Source: Rhizorhabdus dicambivorans (GTDB lineage: Bacteria; Pseudomonadota; Alphaproteobacteria; Sphingomonadales; Sphingomonadaceae). Taken from it: a stretch of DNA of 64,000 bases. The stretch is taken from the NCBI RefSeq assembly GCF_002355275.1, contig NZ_CP023449.1:896001-960000 (forward strand), in the 5' to 3' direction. Within the stretch, counting starts at the first letter, position 1. Every line of letters begins with the position of its first letter. Shown here one piece after another: positions 53,845-62,308 of the stretch. The position numbers and the translations under genes are program-made. The notes below the pieces were generated by a model that was not told where the DNA came from, did no database searches, and worked only from the letters and a program-made list of their open reading frames with translations.

Positions 53845-53905
53845 CCCTCTCCCGCCTTCGCGGGAGAGGGTCGGGGAGGGTCTTCTTCTTCGGATTCTTC
53901 TACTT
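53845..53905. repeat. Hairpin repeat upstream of the ABC-F gene
   Basis: The CCCTCTCCCGC / GCGGGAGAGGG hairpin (53845-53870) is followed by GGGGAGGGTCTTCTTCTTC, the same tail found beside the TCT tract at 19.4 kb and the rpoB-rpoC spacer. It lies between the divergent acs and ABC-F genes. Confidence 0.8.
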
Positions 53906-54023
53906 CCTCCTCTGCCCCACCGCCCCACCTTCACCGCACCGCAAAATTCCGCCCCCTTCGCCGCGATTTCCGAGCCGACAGATGTTCCATCTGTCTCGAA
54001 ATCGCTCTATCGGCCCCCGCATC

Positions 54024-55913
54024 ATGCTCAACTTCTCGAATCTCACCGTCCGTCTCGGCGGCCGCACCATCCTCGATCGCGTCTCGGCGGCGCTGCCGCC
54101 GCGCGCCAAGGTCGGCCTGATCGGCCGCAACGGCGCCGGCAAGTCGACCCTGATGAAGGTGATGATCGGCAGCCTGGAGGCCGACGAGGGCGAGCTGGAA
54201 AAGCCCCGCGCGCTGCGCATCGGCTATATCGCGCAGGAAGCGCCCAGCGGCACCACCACCCCGATCGAGGCGGTGCTGGCGGCCGATACCGAGCGCGCCG
54301 CCCTGCTGGCGGAGAGCGAGAGCTGCCACGACGATCATGATCGCCTGGGGGAGGTCTATGATCGGCTGCTGGCGATCGACGCCTATACCGCCCCGGCGCG
54401 CGCCTCCACCATCCTCGTCGGCCTCGGCTTTGACGAGGAGATGCAGGGCCGCCCGCTGGACAGCTATTCGGGCGGCTGGAAGATGCGCGTCGCGCTCGCG
54501 GCTTTGCTCTTCTCCAACCCCGATCTGCTGCTGCTGGACGAGCCCTCGAACCACCTCGATCTCGAAGCCACCCTGTGGCTGGAAAGCTTCCTGAAAAGCT
54601 ATCCGGGCATGATCGTGATCATCAGCCATGAACGCGATCTGCTCAACAATGTCGTCGATCACATCCTCCATCTGGAGGGAGGCAAGACCACGCTCTACAC
54701 CGGCGGCTACGACAGCTTCGAAAAGCAGCGGGCGGAGCGGCTGGCCCAGCTCGCCGCCGCGAAGGCCGCGCAGGATGCGCAGCGCGCCAAGCTCCAGGAT
54801 TATATCGCCCGCAACTCGGCCCGCGCCTCCACCGCGAAACAGGCCCAGTCGCGTGCCAAGGCGCTGGCGAAGATGCAGCCGATCGCCGCGATGGCGGAGG
54901 ATCCGACGCTCAGCTTCGATTTCCCCTCGCCGTCGGACGGGCTGAAGCCGCCGCTCGTCACCCTCGATCTCGCGGCCGTCGGCTACACGCCAGGCCACCC
55001 GATCCTGACGCGGCTGAACCTGCGCCTCGATCCGGACGATCGCATCGCCCTGCTCGGCCGCAACGGCAACGGCAAGACGACGCTCGCCCGCCTGCTCGCC
55101 GCCCAGCTGAAGCCGATGGAGGGCAGCATGGCGGCGGCGGGCAAGATGCGCGTCGGCTATTTCACCCAATATCAGGTGGAGGAGCTGGACCGCGACGATA
55201 CCCCGCTGGAACATATGACCCGGCTGATGAAGGGCGCCACCCCCGGTGCCGTCCGCGCCCAGCTCGGCCGCTTCGGCTTCTCGGGCGACAAGGCGACCAC
55301 CAAGGTCGGCAAGCTCTCGGGCGGCGAACGCGCCCGCCTCGCCCTCGCGCTCATCACCCGCGATGCGCCGCACATGCTGATCCTCGACGAACCGACCAAC
55401 CACCTCGACGTCGACGCGCGCGAGGCGCTGGTCCAGGCGCTCAACGCCTATGATGGCTGCGTCGTCGTGGTCAGCCACGATCGCCACATGATCGAGATGG
55501 CGGCCGACCGGCTGGTGCTGGTCGATGGCGGCCATGCGAAGGAATATGGCGGGAGTCTGGAGGATTACACCGATCTGATCCTCGGCAAGAACCAGCCCAG
55601 GGGCGATGCCGCCGCGAACGGCAACGGCGGCAATGGCGGGGGCAAGAAGGACAAGAAGGCCGCGGCCCAGGCCCGCGAAGCCGCCGCCGCGCTGCGCAAG
55701 TCGGTCAAGACGATGGAGGATCGCATCGCGGCGCTCACCGCCCGCCGCAACGAGATCGACCGCGCGATGTTCGATCCCAAGCAGGCGACGCCGGCCGATG
55801 CGAAGCGCACCATGACCGAACTGATGAAGCTGCGCGCCGACGTGCAGGCGGAGCTGGATACGGTCGAGGCCGAATGGATGGAAGCCAGCGAGGCGCTGGA
55901 AGCGGCTGCGTGA
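54024..55913 (+). CDS. ABC-F family ATPase (Uup/EttA-like)
   Basis: The 629-residue protein has two ABC domains: Walker A GRNGAGKST and GRNGNGKTT; signatures YSGGWKMRVA and LSGGERARLA; Walker B LLLLDEPSNHLDL and LILDEPTNHLDV. The linker between them and the C-terminal coiled coil (EAAAALRKSVKTMEDRIAALTARRNEIDRAMF) are typical of Uup-like proteins. There are no membrane helices. ABC-F proteins act on the ribosome in translation or repair rather than transport. The start at 54024 (MLNFSNLTVRLGG) is chosen over a much longer open frame antisense to acs. Confidence 0.95.
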   Translation: MLNFSNLTVRLGGRTILDRVSAALPPRAKVGLIGRNGAGKSTLMKVMIGSLEADEGELEKPRALRIGYIAQEAPSGTTTPIEAVLAADTERAALLAESESCHDDHDRLGEVYDRLLAIDAYTAPARASTILVGLGFDEEMQGRPLDSYSGGWKMRVALAALLFSNPDLLLLDEPSNHLDLEATLWLESFLKSYPGMIVIISHERDLLNNVVDHILHLEGGKTTLYTGGYDSFEKQRAERLAQLAAAKAAQDAQRAKLQDYIARNSARASTAKQAQSRAKALAKMQPIAAMAEDPTLSFDFPSPSDGLKPPLVTLDLAAVGYTPGHPILTRLNLRLDPDDRIALLGRNGNGKTTLARLLAAQLKPMEGSMAAAGKMRVGYFTQYQVEELDRDDTPLEHMTRLMKGATPGAVRAQLGRFGFSGDKATTKVGKLSGGERARLALALITRDAPHMLILDEPTNHLDVDAREALVQALNAYDGCVVVVSHDRHMIEMAADRLVLVDGGHAKEYGGSLEDYTDLILGKNQPRGDAAANGNGGNGGGKKDKKAAAQAREAAAALRKSVKTMEDRIAALTARRNEIDRAMFDPKQATPADAKRTMTELMKLRADVQAELDTVEAEWMEASEALEAAA

Positions 55914-55950
55914 GAAGCCTGTTTAATGTTATCTCCAACGAGCGAACCGT

Positions 55951-58900
55951 CTAATCTCGGCCAGACATCCAGTTGCCAACAATGCGACTGGCCTCAATAT
56001 CGCTCATAAGTGGGGCGGACTCTTTGCGGAAGCCCTCGACTTCCTTATAGATTTCGCGAACTCGTAAGGGCGCTGAGTTGCCTAAGAGGCGGATAGCGTC
56101 CATGAAGAAAGCTTCGGCGGCTTGGAGGTCACCCAGGTCGCGGAGAATTTGGCCTACCCATCGGCGGGCATAAGCTCGATTCGATTTGCTGTGGTAAGAC
56201 GTGTCCGTCTCCAGAATTCTCATTGACCGTTTATAGCAGATCAGAGCATCTTCGTTGCGTTGCATAAATTGGAGGCAACGTCCTACATTGCCGTACATTG
56301 GTCCGTCCTCGGGAACGCCCTCTATCCCGGCAATGATGTCCTCGATCGTCCAGTTCTTCCTAAAGAAATCTAGCGCGATGGCTGGGCGCCCTGCATCACG
56401 TTCAGCAAGGGCAAGGGTATGGTCGCAATCAAAATTCGTGTCTACGTGGCTTTCCTTTTTTAGGGAAACACCTGTTCGCGCCCACTCAGTAGCGAGCTCG
56501 AATTCTCCGCGTAACCAATAAGAAGAAGATTTAATATCGCAAAATTTAATATAACGTGCTGTCTTCTGCGGAATTGTACCTTCGTACCGGAGAATCATAC
56601 TATCCGCTGACTCCCTGTCACCCAGTTGCTCAAAAGCGCCAACCATCATTCCGACCACCTTGTCGAATTTGTCATACTCCGTCGCTGCTGTTTCCCAGTC
56701 AATGGATTCAAATAGCAATCGCCCGACGCGCACATATTCCTGTACGTGTCCGCCGCCGATCAATGCATTTTCAATTTCCACCAGTGTCTCAAATGCTTCA
56801 CTGTAAAGTCCTGCGGATACCTCTAGCTCTACTTTCTGTGACCAGCGCTCGAGCATCGCGAAAGGTAGGTTAATACCAAGCATTGACTTAATGGATCCAA
56901 TAATAATCTTATACTGATTGATAACAACTGAAATAAATCCGCTCCGTTCAGATGGCTCAAATTTAGTTCTTACAAATTGGCGAACGAGTGGGTGCAAGTC
57001 ATAAAGATCAGGAGCATCCATTTCCGGCTTCACGACAATAAGGTTCAAAGAAATGAGGGAGCGTAACGCTCTCGTGAAATTTTTATAGTTCAACTGTGAT
57101 GCAGAAAATCTCTGAATAGTTATTTCGGTTTCGGGACGAACGGCTTCAGCCATAAACCTTAAGAGAGTTTGTTCCCGTAGTGCAAGCTTATCCCAAATTG
57201 ATGAAAGTACATCAGGCACCTCTTCTCGGCCCCTACGCATGTCATCTAGGAGTTTTCTAAGGGTCGTGCCGGGAACTTTGTTCACCTGGACTGCAATGAG
57301 ATCAAGCCAGAAGGCGTGGCCTTTGGTAAGGGCGTGCGCATCACGAATATCGCTATCAGGAATAGTATGGCCGGGTGCCCGTTTGGAAAATAGCTCGAGG
57401 GTTTCTTCCTCCGATATCCCTTTCATTGGGAAGGTGATTACCGAAGAAGATGCATACTGGACATCGGGTCTACAAGTTAGTATAATGCGACTACTGCATT
57501 TCATAGTCGAAATGCGATTTATTAGGATATCAATTGCTCCAATAAAAGTTCGATTCTCCAAATCTACGTAGCTATCTACGTTATCAAAAACGAGAATCGC
57601 GTCAGCGTCTTCAATATGATTGAGCAAGATTTCGACAAGTTCTTCGTCGTCTGCTTCAGTAAGGTCATCTGAAGAAATTTTTCCAACTGAGAATCGAACA
57701 ATTATTTCAATAAATTGTGTTCGTATGCGATCACTCTGCTCTTTGCAGTCGCGCCAATCCCAAAAATGATAACGCCCTTCACGCTCATCCAGTGTATTTA
57801 TATAATGAGAAGCGAGCGCCGATTTGCCTTCTCCTCCAATGCCGCAAATAATCACAACTCTCGCATTGGACGTTTCTAGAGCTCTAAGCTCATTTTCGCG
57901 ACCTACCCAAACTTCAATATTAGGAGGTCTATCACATTCTAAAGGAGCAAGTTGGAAAAGGCTGCGCCGCGAGTTCTGGAGGGGCGGCAAGGACTGGGGT
58001 GCCTCAGGAGGGGCCACATCTAGGTTTGAGCGATTCGATTCCCAAAGGTGTGTTAAGGCAGGTAAGAAAATATTGCAGTCGATGCCTGAATAAAAAGTGA
58101 CGCGATTGCGCTCTATGCCGGGACGTAGCTGGCTTAAGAGATAGGCATTTAACTGGGGCTGCTCACCATAGCAGGTCCAGAGAATCTCAGGAAATAGATT
58201 GTCGTTTCCAACAACCCCACCTAACGCACTCATGAAAATATCTGGCCAACCTCCATACGCCATTACTACGACGATGCGGTCCTGAAGGCGTACCAATAGG
58301 TCGTTTTGTAAGGTAGGGCGGCTACGCATGAGTTGGTTATTGGTATGAAGTGTATCGGTACCATACCAATAGCCATGGATATGTATGACTTGACAACCAT
58401 TTGCTGAACTATGGTTAATCGAACCGTCAACAGCTAGGGAGGTGCGCCATGCCATACCATCGGCACGTCTTATAGAAACTTCAAGGAGAGGATCAAAGTT
58501 GGAGGTTATTAGAAGTTTGCCGAATCTATCGGGATTCTGGGCAATAAGACGTCCTAGAGCCTGTACTGCTGGGGTAAAATGCCAAGCATTAATATCATTA
58601 TCAAATGATTGAAGTTGATTATCTTGCAAACTGCAGATGCTCTCGCTCCAGTTATTTTCACCTGAAGTCACTAGTGCATTCGATACGGCACGTTTGATGA
58701 TCCGATTGGCCGCTCCCTGTCCTGCTCGTCCTGCGAGAAAGTCGAATGCAGTCTGATAAGGGTTGGTCGATGTGGCTAATTGGGAATCCAGTTTTTCAAG
58801 CTGTCCAGTCTTCTTTGCGAATTCACCTCTGATCAGTTCGACTACAGCTCCGACATCGGCAACGCCGGGAATGTCCTTGTGGGGAGCAGTTATTGGAGAA

Positions 58901-59013
58901 CCTACAACGAACACAACCTCTTTATCGCTGTCTTTCAGCGCATCATGCAGGCGGAACAAGAGTGCATCTTGATCGTAAAAATTAAGATCGTTCCCCAGCA
59001 TCACTCGATCCAT
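55951..59013 (-). CDS. SIR2-like, STAND NTPase, TPR protein (putative antiphage Avs-type)
   Basis: The start at 59013 (MDRVMLGNDLNFYDQ) follows a GGGGG stretch; the frame is open to 59175 but the extra residues look untranslated. The product is about 1020 residues. Residues 25-330 form a SIR2-like domain: VVFVVGSPIT, LLITSNFDPLLE (Asn172, Asp174) and VIHIHGYW (His213). A P-loop STAND/NB-ARC-type domain follows with Walker A CGIGGEGKSAL (Lys397) and Walker B ILVFDNVD (Asp477), then helical winged-helix and TPR repeats to the end. SIR2 effectors on STAND sensors deplete NAD+ during phage infection. Base composition is clearly foreign (20 or 21 of 60 G+C in two hand-counted lines, against 47 of 60 just upstream). 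No partner gene was found. Confidence 0.82.
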   Translation of the reverse strand: MDRVMLGNDLNFYDQDALLFRLHDALKDSDKEVVFVVGSPITAPHKDIPGVADVGAVVELIRGEFAKKTGQLEKLDSQLATSTNPYQTAFDFLAGRAGQGAANRIIKRAVSNALVTSGENNWSESICSLQDNQLQSFDNDINAWHFTPAVQALGRLIAQNPDRFGKLLITSNFDPLLEVSIRRADGMAWRTSLAVDGSINHSSANGCQVIHIHGYWYGTDTLHTNNQLMRSRPTLQNDLLVRLQDRIVVVMAYGGWPDIFMSALGGVVGNDNLFPEILWTCYGEQPQLNAYLLSQLRPGIERNRVTFYSGIDCNIFLPALTHLWESNRSNLDVAPPEAPQSLPPLQNSRRSLFQLAPLECDRPPNIEVWVGRENELRALETSNARVVIICGIGGEGKSALASHYINTLDEREGRYHFWDWRDCKEQSDRIRTQFIEIIVRFSVGKISSDDLTEADDEELVEILLNHIEDADAILVFDNVDSYVDLENRTFIGAIDILINRISTMKCSSRIILTCRPDVQYASSSVITFPMKGISEEETLELFSKRAPGHTIPDSDIRDAHALTKGHAFWLDLIAVQVNKVPGTTLRKLLDDMRRGREEVPDVLSSIWDKLALREQTLLRFMAEAVRPETEITIQRFSASQLNYKNFTRALRSLISLNLIVVKPEMDAPDLYDLHPLVRQFVRTKFEPSERSGFISVVINQYKIIIGSIKSMLGINLPFAMLERWSQKVELEVSAGLYSEAFETLVEIENALIGGGHVQEYVRVGRLLFESIDWETAATEYDKFDKVVGMMVGAFEQLGDRESADSMILRYEGTIPQKTARYIKFCDIKSSSYWLRGEFELATEWARTGVSLKKESHVDTNFDCDHTLALAERDAGRPAIALDFFRKNWTIEDIIAGIEGVPEDGPMYGNVGRCLQFMQRNEDALICYKRSMRILETDTSYHSKSNRAYARRWVGQILRDLGDLQAAEAFFMDAIRLLGNSAPLRVREIYKEVEGFRKESAPLMSDIEASRIVGNWMSGRD

Positions 59014-59338
59014 CGTTGCCCCCAACAGCGAATTCGTCAATGCCAAGCGAGGAACGCATGCGCACGTTAAATTTGCTCTATATTGGCTGAAATGTGCAGT
59101 GCCATATCGGCCATATCTGGTGCCTGTATTGCAGGGTATACCTTGATAGATCAAGGGAGTCTGGCTTTGTCGCATTAGCGATGGAGGCCTTGGCAGGCGG
59201 GGCCATTAACTGGTGCCTTCTCCATCGTCTGACGTTGTAAAGTGATGACGAAGTGCTCCTGCGATATCGCTTGCCGCAACAGTTCACTGGTGAAAGACTT
59301 TCGCACATGGCGCGCGCCATGCTCAATTTCCGGTATCC
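59014..59338. other. Boundary region of the AT-rich island
   Basis: Contents: a perfect palindrome CCTTGATAGATCAAGG at 59141-59156; GGGAGTCTGGCTTTGTCGCA at 59155-59174, which resembles an insertion-sequence end; and, on the minus strand, a short frame ending ASIANATKPDSL that may be a transposase C-terminal scrap. Composition changes from A/T-rich to G/C-rich within this stretch. No complete gene or matching second end was seen. Confidence 0.4.
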
Positions 59339-59599
59339 ATGCCCCGCAAAAAACGCTACCTCACCGCCACCCTCTCCGATGGCTACGTCAAGACCATCGG
59401 CCCCACCGCCGCGCCCTTCACCCATTATTGGCGGATCGTCGCCCATCTCGGCAGCGGGCGGACCGAGGTTTTCTGGGGCCACACTAAGTCGCTGCGGGAG
59501 GCGACCGCCAAGCAGGCCGCCACCCGGGACGCCGCCCGCCAGCGCGGCTGGGAGCGCTATGATTTCGAGGTGGTCGAGCTGACGGAGAGCTTCGGCTGA
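59339..59599 (+). CDS. Hypothetical protein, 86 aa
   Basis: The start ATG is followed by MPRKKRYLTATLSDGYVKTIGP. The product is a basic, soluble 86-residue protein with a RTEVFWGHTKSLREATAKQAATRDAARQRGW stretch. The codon use matches the high-GC host rather than the neighbouring island. I do not recognise the family. It is the first of three small genes before the glucan genes. Confidence 0.6.
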   Translation: MPRKKRYLTATLSDGYVKTIGPTAAPFTHYWRIVAHLGSGRTEVFWGHTKSLREATAKQAATRDAARQRGWERYDFEVVELTESFG

Positions 59600-59689
59600 A
59601 CCGCTGGCTGCCAACCGTTGTTCGCTATTTGTTCTTGCTTTTTGCCCCGGTTTCTGCTAGTCTCGCATCCTTCTTTCGAAAGGCCCACG

Positions 59690-59983
59690 ATGAACGAGAT
59701 GCGCAGTCCGGAGGCGGACGATCCCGATGCCTGCCTCCCCGTCGATTTCATGACGCGGACGAGCGAGATATTGATGGAGCAGTCGCTCACCCTCAATGAA
59801 ATGTTCCTCGAACTCACCCGATCCGCCGTCGAGCATCAGCATCAATGGCCGGGCGCGACGAAGGATTATGTGCGGCTGGCACTGCGGGCGCAGGCCAATT
59901 GCCGTGCCTCGCTGACGGCGATGGCCCATGTCGAGAGAACGATCCGCGCGCGCGACGCCGGGGCAGACACCGACGGCGAATGA
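59690..59983 (+). CDS. Hypothetical protein, 97 aa, coupled to HGGxG gene
   Basis: GAAAGG upstream sets the start at 59690 (MNEMRSPEAD). The product is helical and Ala/Leu-rich (LTLNEMFLELTRSAVEH, YVRLALRAQANCRASLTAMAHVERTI). The stop TGA overlaps the ATG of the HGGxG gene at 59980, so the two are co-translated. The pair resembles the small protein plus HGGxG protein modules that I associate with alphaproteobacterial and phage-derived loci, but no function is known. Confidence 0.7.
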   Translation: MNEMRSPEADDPDACLPVDFMTRTSEILMEQSLTLNEMFLELTRSAVEHQHQWPGATKDYVRLALRAQANCRASLTAMAHVERTIRARDAGADTDGE

Positions 59984-60546
59984 GCGTCGAGCCCGCAATC
60001 CTGGCGGGTGCCCCGCGCTGTGGCGCCCGCACCCGCTCCGGCGCGTCATGCCGGTCCCCTGCCGTCGGCGGCCGGGCGCGCTGCCGCATGCATGGTGGCA
60101 AGGGCAGCGGCGCCCCGCGCGGCAACCGCAACGCCTGGAAGCACGGTATCCGCTCCGCGCGCATCCGCCAGCTGGCCCGCTATCTGCGCGCCACCTATGC
60201 CGGCGCCCTCTGCCCGCCCGGTTGGGGCGAGAGGACCAGGAGCGGCGCGAAAAATAAAAATACGAACGAACAACCCCATGCACCCGGAAATGGGGGGCCG
60301 GAATCGGCCCGCCACGCGCCTTCCCCTCCCCGTCATCCCGGCCTTGAGCCGGGATCCCGCTTCTTTCTCGCCACCGCCAAGGCAAGCTGGATCCCGGATC
60401 ATGTCCGGGATGACGAGAAAGAGGGTGGCCGGCGGCCCTTCACCATTCGCCGCCTCAGCCTCCGTTCATCTCGATTCGCCATAGGAACCGCCCCATCCGC
60501 CGAATGCGCGGTGGACCGGCGGCGAAACGAACCTAGATGGAGCGGC
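59980..60546 (+). CDS. HGGxG-motif protein whose stop codon is lost
   Basis: The first 75 residues are typical: APRCGARTRSGASCRSPAV with CRMHGGKGSGAPRGNRNAWKHG. These HGGxG proteins are small and Cys/His/Arg-rich and are often near phage terminase-like genes. After about residue 85 the sequence becomes low-complexity and passes through a twin REP element (60331-60415). There is no in-frame stop, so the frame continues to 62109 through the glucan gene, which has its own start and Tat signal at 60547. The end given is only that gene boundary. Confidence 0.5.
60331..60415. repeat. Twin hairpin (REP-like) element between HGGxG and opgD
   Basis: The left arm is CGTCATCCCGGCC..GCCGGGATCC and the right arm is GGATCCCGGATCATGTCC plus GGGATGACG. 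The arms differ in stem core yet pair internally. It is read through by the open frame from the HGGxG gene. Confidence 0.88.
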
Positions 60547-62109
60547 ATGTTCGACAGACGGCAGACCCTTGGGCTTCTCGGCGCGGCGCTCGCTTTCGGC
60601 GGGGATGCGGTCGCCGCCACCCCCCGCTCCGCCCTCGGTGCCGGCCAGCCCTTCTCCTGGGATGGGCTGAAGGGCCAGGCCGCCGCGCTGGCGCGGGGCA
60701 GGGCGCGTCCGCTGCCCCGGCCCGATCCGCGCGCCCATGCGGTCGATTATGACGCCGCCAACCGCATCGCCTTCCGCCCCGATCGCGCGATCTTCCCCGA
60801 TGACGGCTATTCGGTCCGCCTCTTCCCGCTGGTCCGCAACGCCCCGATCCCGGTGCGCGTCTCGGTCGTCGAAAATGGCCGCGCCCGCCTGATCGAGCAT
60901 AGCGAGGATATGTTCGCGGTCGGCCCCGCCACGGACCCCGACAACGCCGGCCCCGCGCCCCACATCGTCCCCGGCATCGCCGGCTTCCGGGTGATGAACC
61001 GGGGCGGGGTGGGCGATTGGCTCGCCTTCCTCGGCGCCTCCTATTTCCGCTCGGCCGGGCCGCTCGCCCAATATGGCCTGTCGGCGCGCGGCCTCGCCAT
61101 CGATACCGGCATCGACGGGGCGGAGGAATTCCCCGTCTTCACCGCCTTCTGGCTGGAACGGACGGGCACGGGCGGAGAGGGCGGCCTCACCGTCTATGCC
61201 CTGCTCGAAAGCCCCAGCGTCGTCGGCGCCTATCGCTTCGCCACTGTGAAGGGCAGCGCGGAGATCGTGCAGGACGTGTCGGTGGCGCTGTGGATGCGCC
61301 GCGATGTCCGGCGGCTCGGCATCGCACCGCTCACCTCGATGTTCTGGTATGATGAGGGCAACCCCGCCCAGCGCGCCGACTGGCGGCCCGAGATCCACGA
61401 TTCGGACGGCCTGCTGATCCACAACCGCGCGGGCGAGCGGATCTGGCGCCCGCTCGGCAATCCGCCCCGCGCGACGATCAACGCCTTCGCCGATCCCGGC
61501 GGCGGGCCGGGCGACGGCTTGGGCGGCGGCTTCGGCCTGCTCCAGCGCGATCGCGCCTTCGATCATTATCAGGACGACGGCGTCTTCTACGAAAAGCGCC
61601 CCGGCCTCTGGGTCGAGCCGAAGGGCGATTGGGGCCCCGGCGCGGTGATGCTCTACGAGATTCCGACCAGCCGGGAGACGGACGACAATATCGTCGCCTT
61701 CTGGACCCCCGATCGCCCCGCCACCGCCGGCAGCCGCTTCGCCTTCGACTATCGGCTGCGCTGGATCGGCGGGGAGCCTGACGCCGCCCCGCTCGCCCGC
61801 GTCGTCGATCGCTGGACCGGCACGGCGGGCCGCCCGGGGCTGGATCCGATCGCCAATGCCCGCCGCCTCGTCGTCGATTTCGAGGGGCCGGCGCTGCGCG
61901 GCCTCGATCGCGGCTCGGGCGTCACCGCCGCCGTCGCGGTCGATCGCGGCCGCATCCTCTCCTCGGTCGCCTATCCCGTGGTCGGCCGCCCCGGCCGCTG
62001 GCGCCTGATCGTCGACACCAGCAAGACCCCGGACCCCGCCAACCTCCGCGCCACCCTCCAGCGCGGCGACGCTCCGCTCAGCGAAACCGTCATCCACCAA
62101 TTCTACTGA
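60547..62109 (+). CDS. opgD: Periplasmic glucan biosynthesis protein, OpgG/OpgD type
   Basis: The 520-residue protein starts MFDRRQTLGLLGAALAFGGDAVA, a twin-arginine signal as in OpgD. The MdoG-type domain is visible in PFSWDGLKGQAAALA, ASYFRSAGPLAQYGLSARGLAIDTG, EEFPVFTAFWLERTG and the WRPLGNPPRATINAF to GFGLLQRDRAFDHYQDD region, which carries acidic residues of the beta-glucan binding/processing site. It modifies linear beta-glucans made by OpgH, in the periplasm. OpgG versus OpgD cannot be settled by eye, but the Tat signal favours OpgD. The downstream opgH completes the pathway. Confidence 0.88.
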   Translation: MFDRRQTLGLLGAALAFGGDAVAATPRSALGAGQPFSWDGLKGQAAALARGRARPLPRPDPRAHAVDYDAANRIAFRPDRAIFPDDGYSVRLFPLVRNAPIPVRVSVVENGRARLIEHSEDMFAVGPATDPDNAGPAPHIVPGIAGFRVMNRGGVGDWLAFLGASYFRSAGPLAQYGLSARGLAIDTGIDGAEEFPVFTAFWLERTGTGGEGGLTVYALLESPSVVGAYRFATVKGSAEIVQDVSVALWMRRDVRRLGIAPLTSMFWYDEGNPAQRADWRPEIHDSDGLLIHNRAGERIWRPLGNPPRATINAFADPGGGPGDGLGGGFGLLQRDRAFDHYQDDGVFYEKRPGLWVEPKGDWGPGAVMLYEIPTSRETDDNIVAFWTPDRPATAGSRFAFDYRLRWIGGEPDAAPLARVVDRWTGTAGRPGLDPIANARRLVVDFEGPALRGLDRGSGVTAAVAVDRGRILSSVAYPVVGRPGRWRLIVDTSKTPDPANLRATLQRGDAPLSETVIHQFY

Positions 62110-62308
62110 TGACCGCGGTTCGCCCTCCCTTTTTTTCTCCGTCCCCAATTCCCCCTCCCTGTCAGGGAGGGGGGCAAGGAGGACTGTCCCCTTGTGCATC
62201 GCACCAAATTTCTGCCACTGATCCGGCGCCGAGTGCAGCCTGACGCAAAGGGGAGGGGAATCACCTCCTTTTCTGTCATGAGGCCCGGCCCGAAAAGCGA
62301 GAGCTGAT
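62110..62308. repeat. Spacer between opgD and opgH with inverted repeat
   Basis: CCCCTCCCTG / CAGGGAGGGG at 62151-62173 forms a strong hairpin. A GGGGAGGGG block at about 62252 and a T-run before it (62128-62136) suggest another member of the repeat class seen at 0.9 and 6.2 kb. No gene is supported here. Confidence 0.7.

Noticed and set aside
51714-54023. Long N-terminal extension of the ABC-F frame
   Set aside because: It is antisense to acs and without ABC-F similarity; the Uup-like protein starts at MLNFSNLT.
59078-59614. 178-codon minus-strand frame across the island boundary
   Set aside because: Its first half is antisense to the 86-residue gene at 59339; only the last part might be a transposase scrap, which is reported with low confidence instead.
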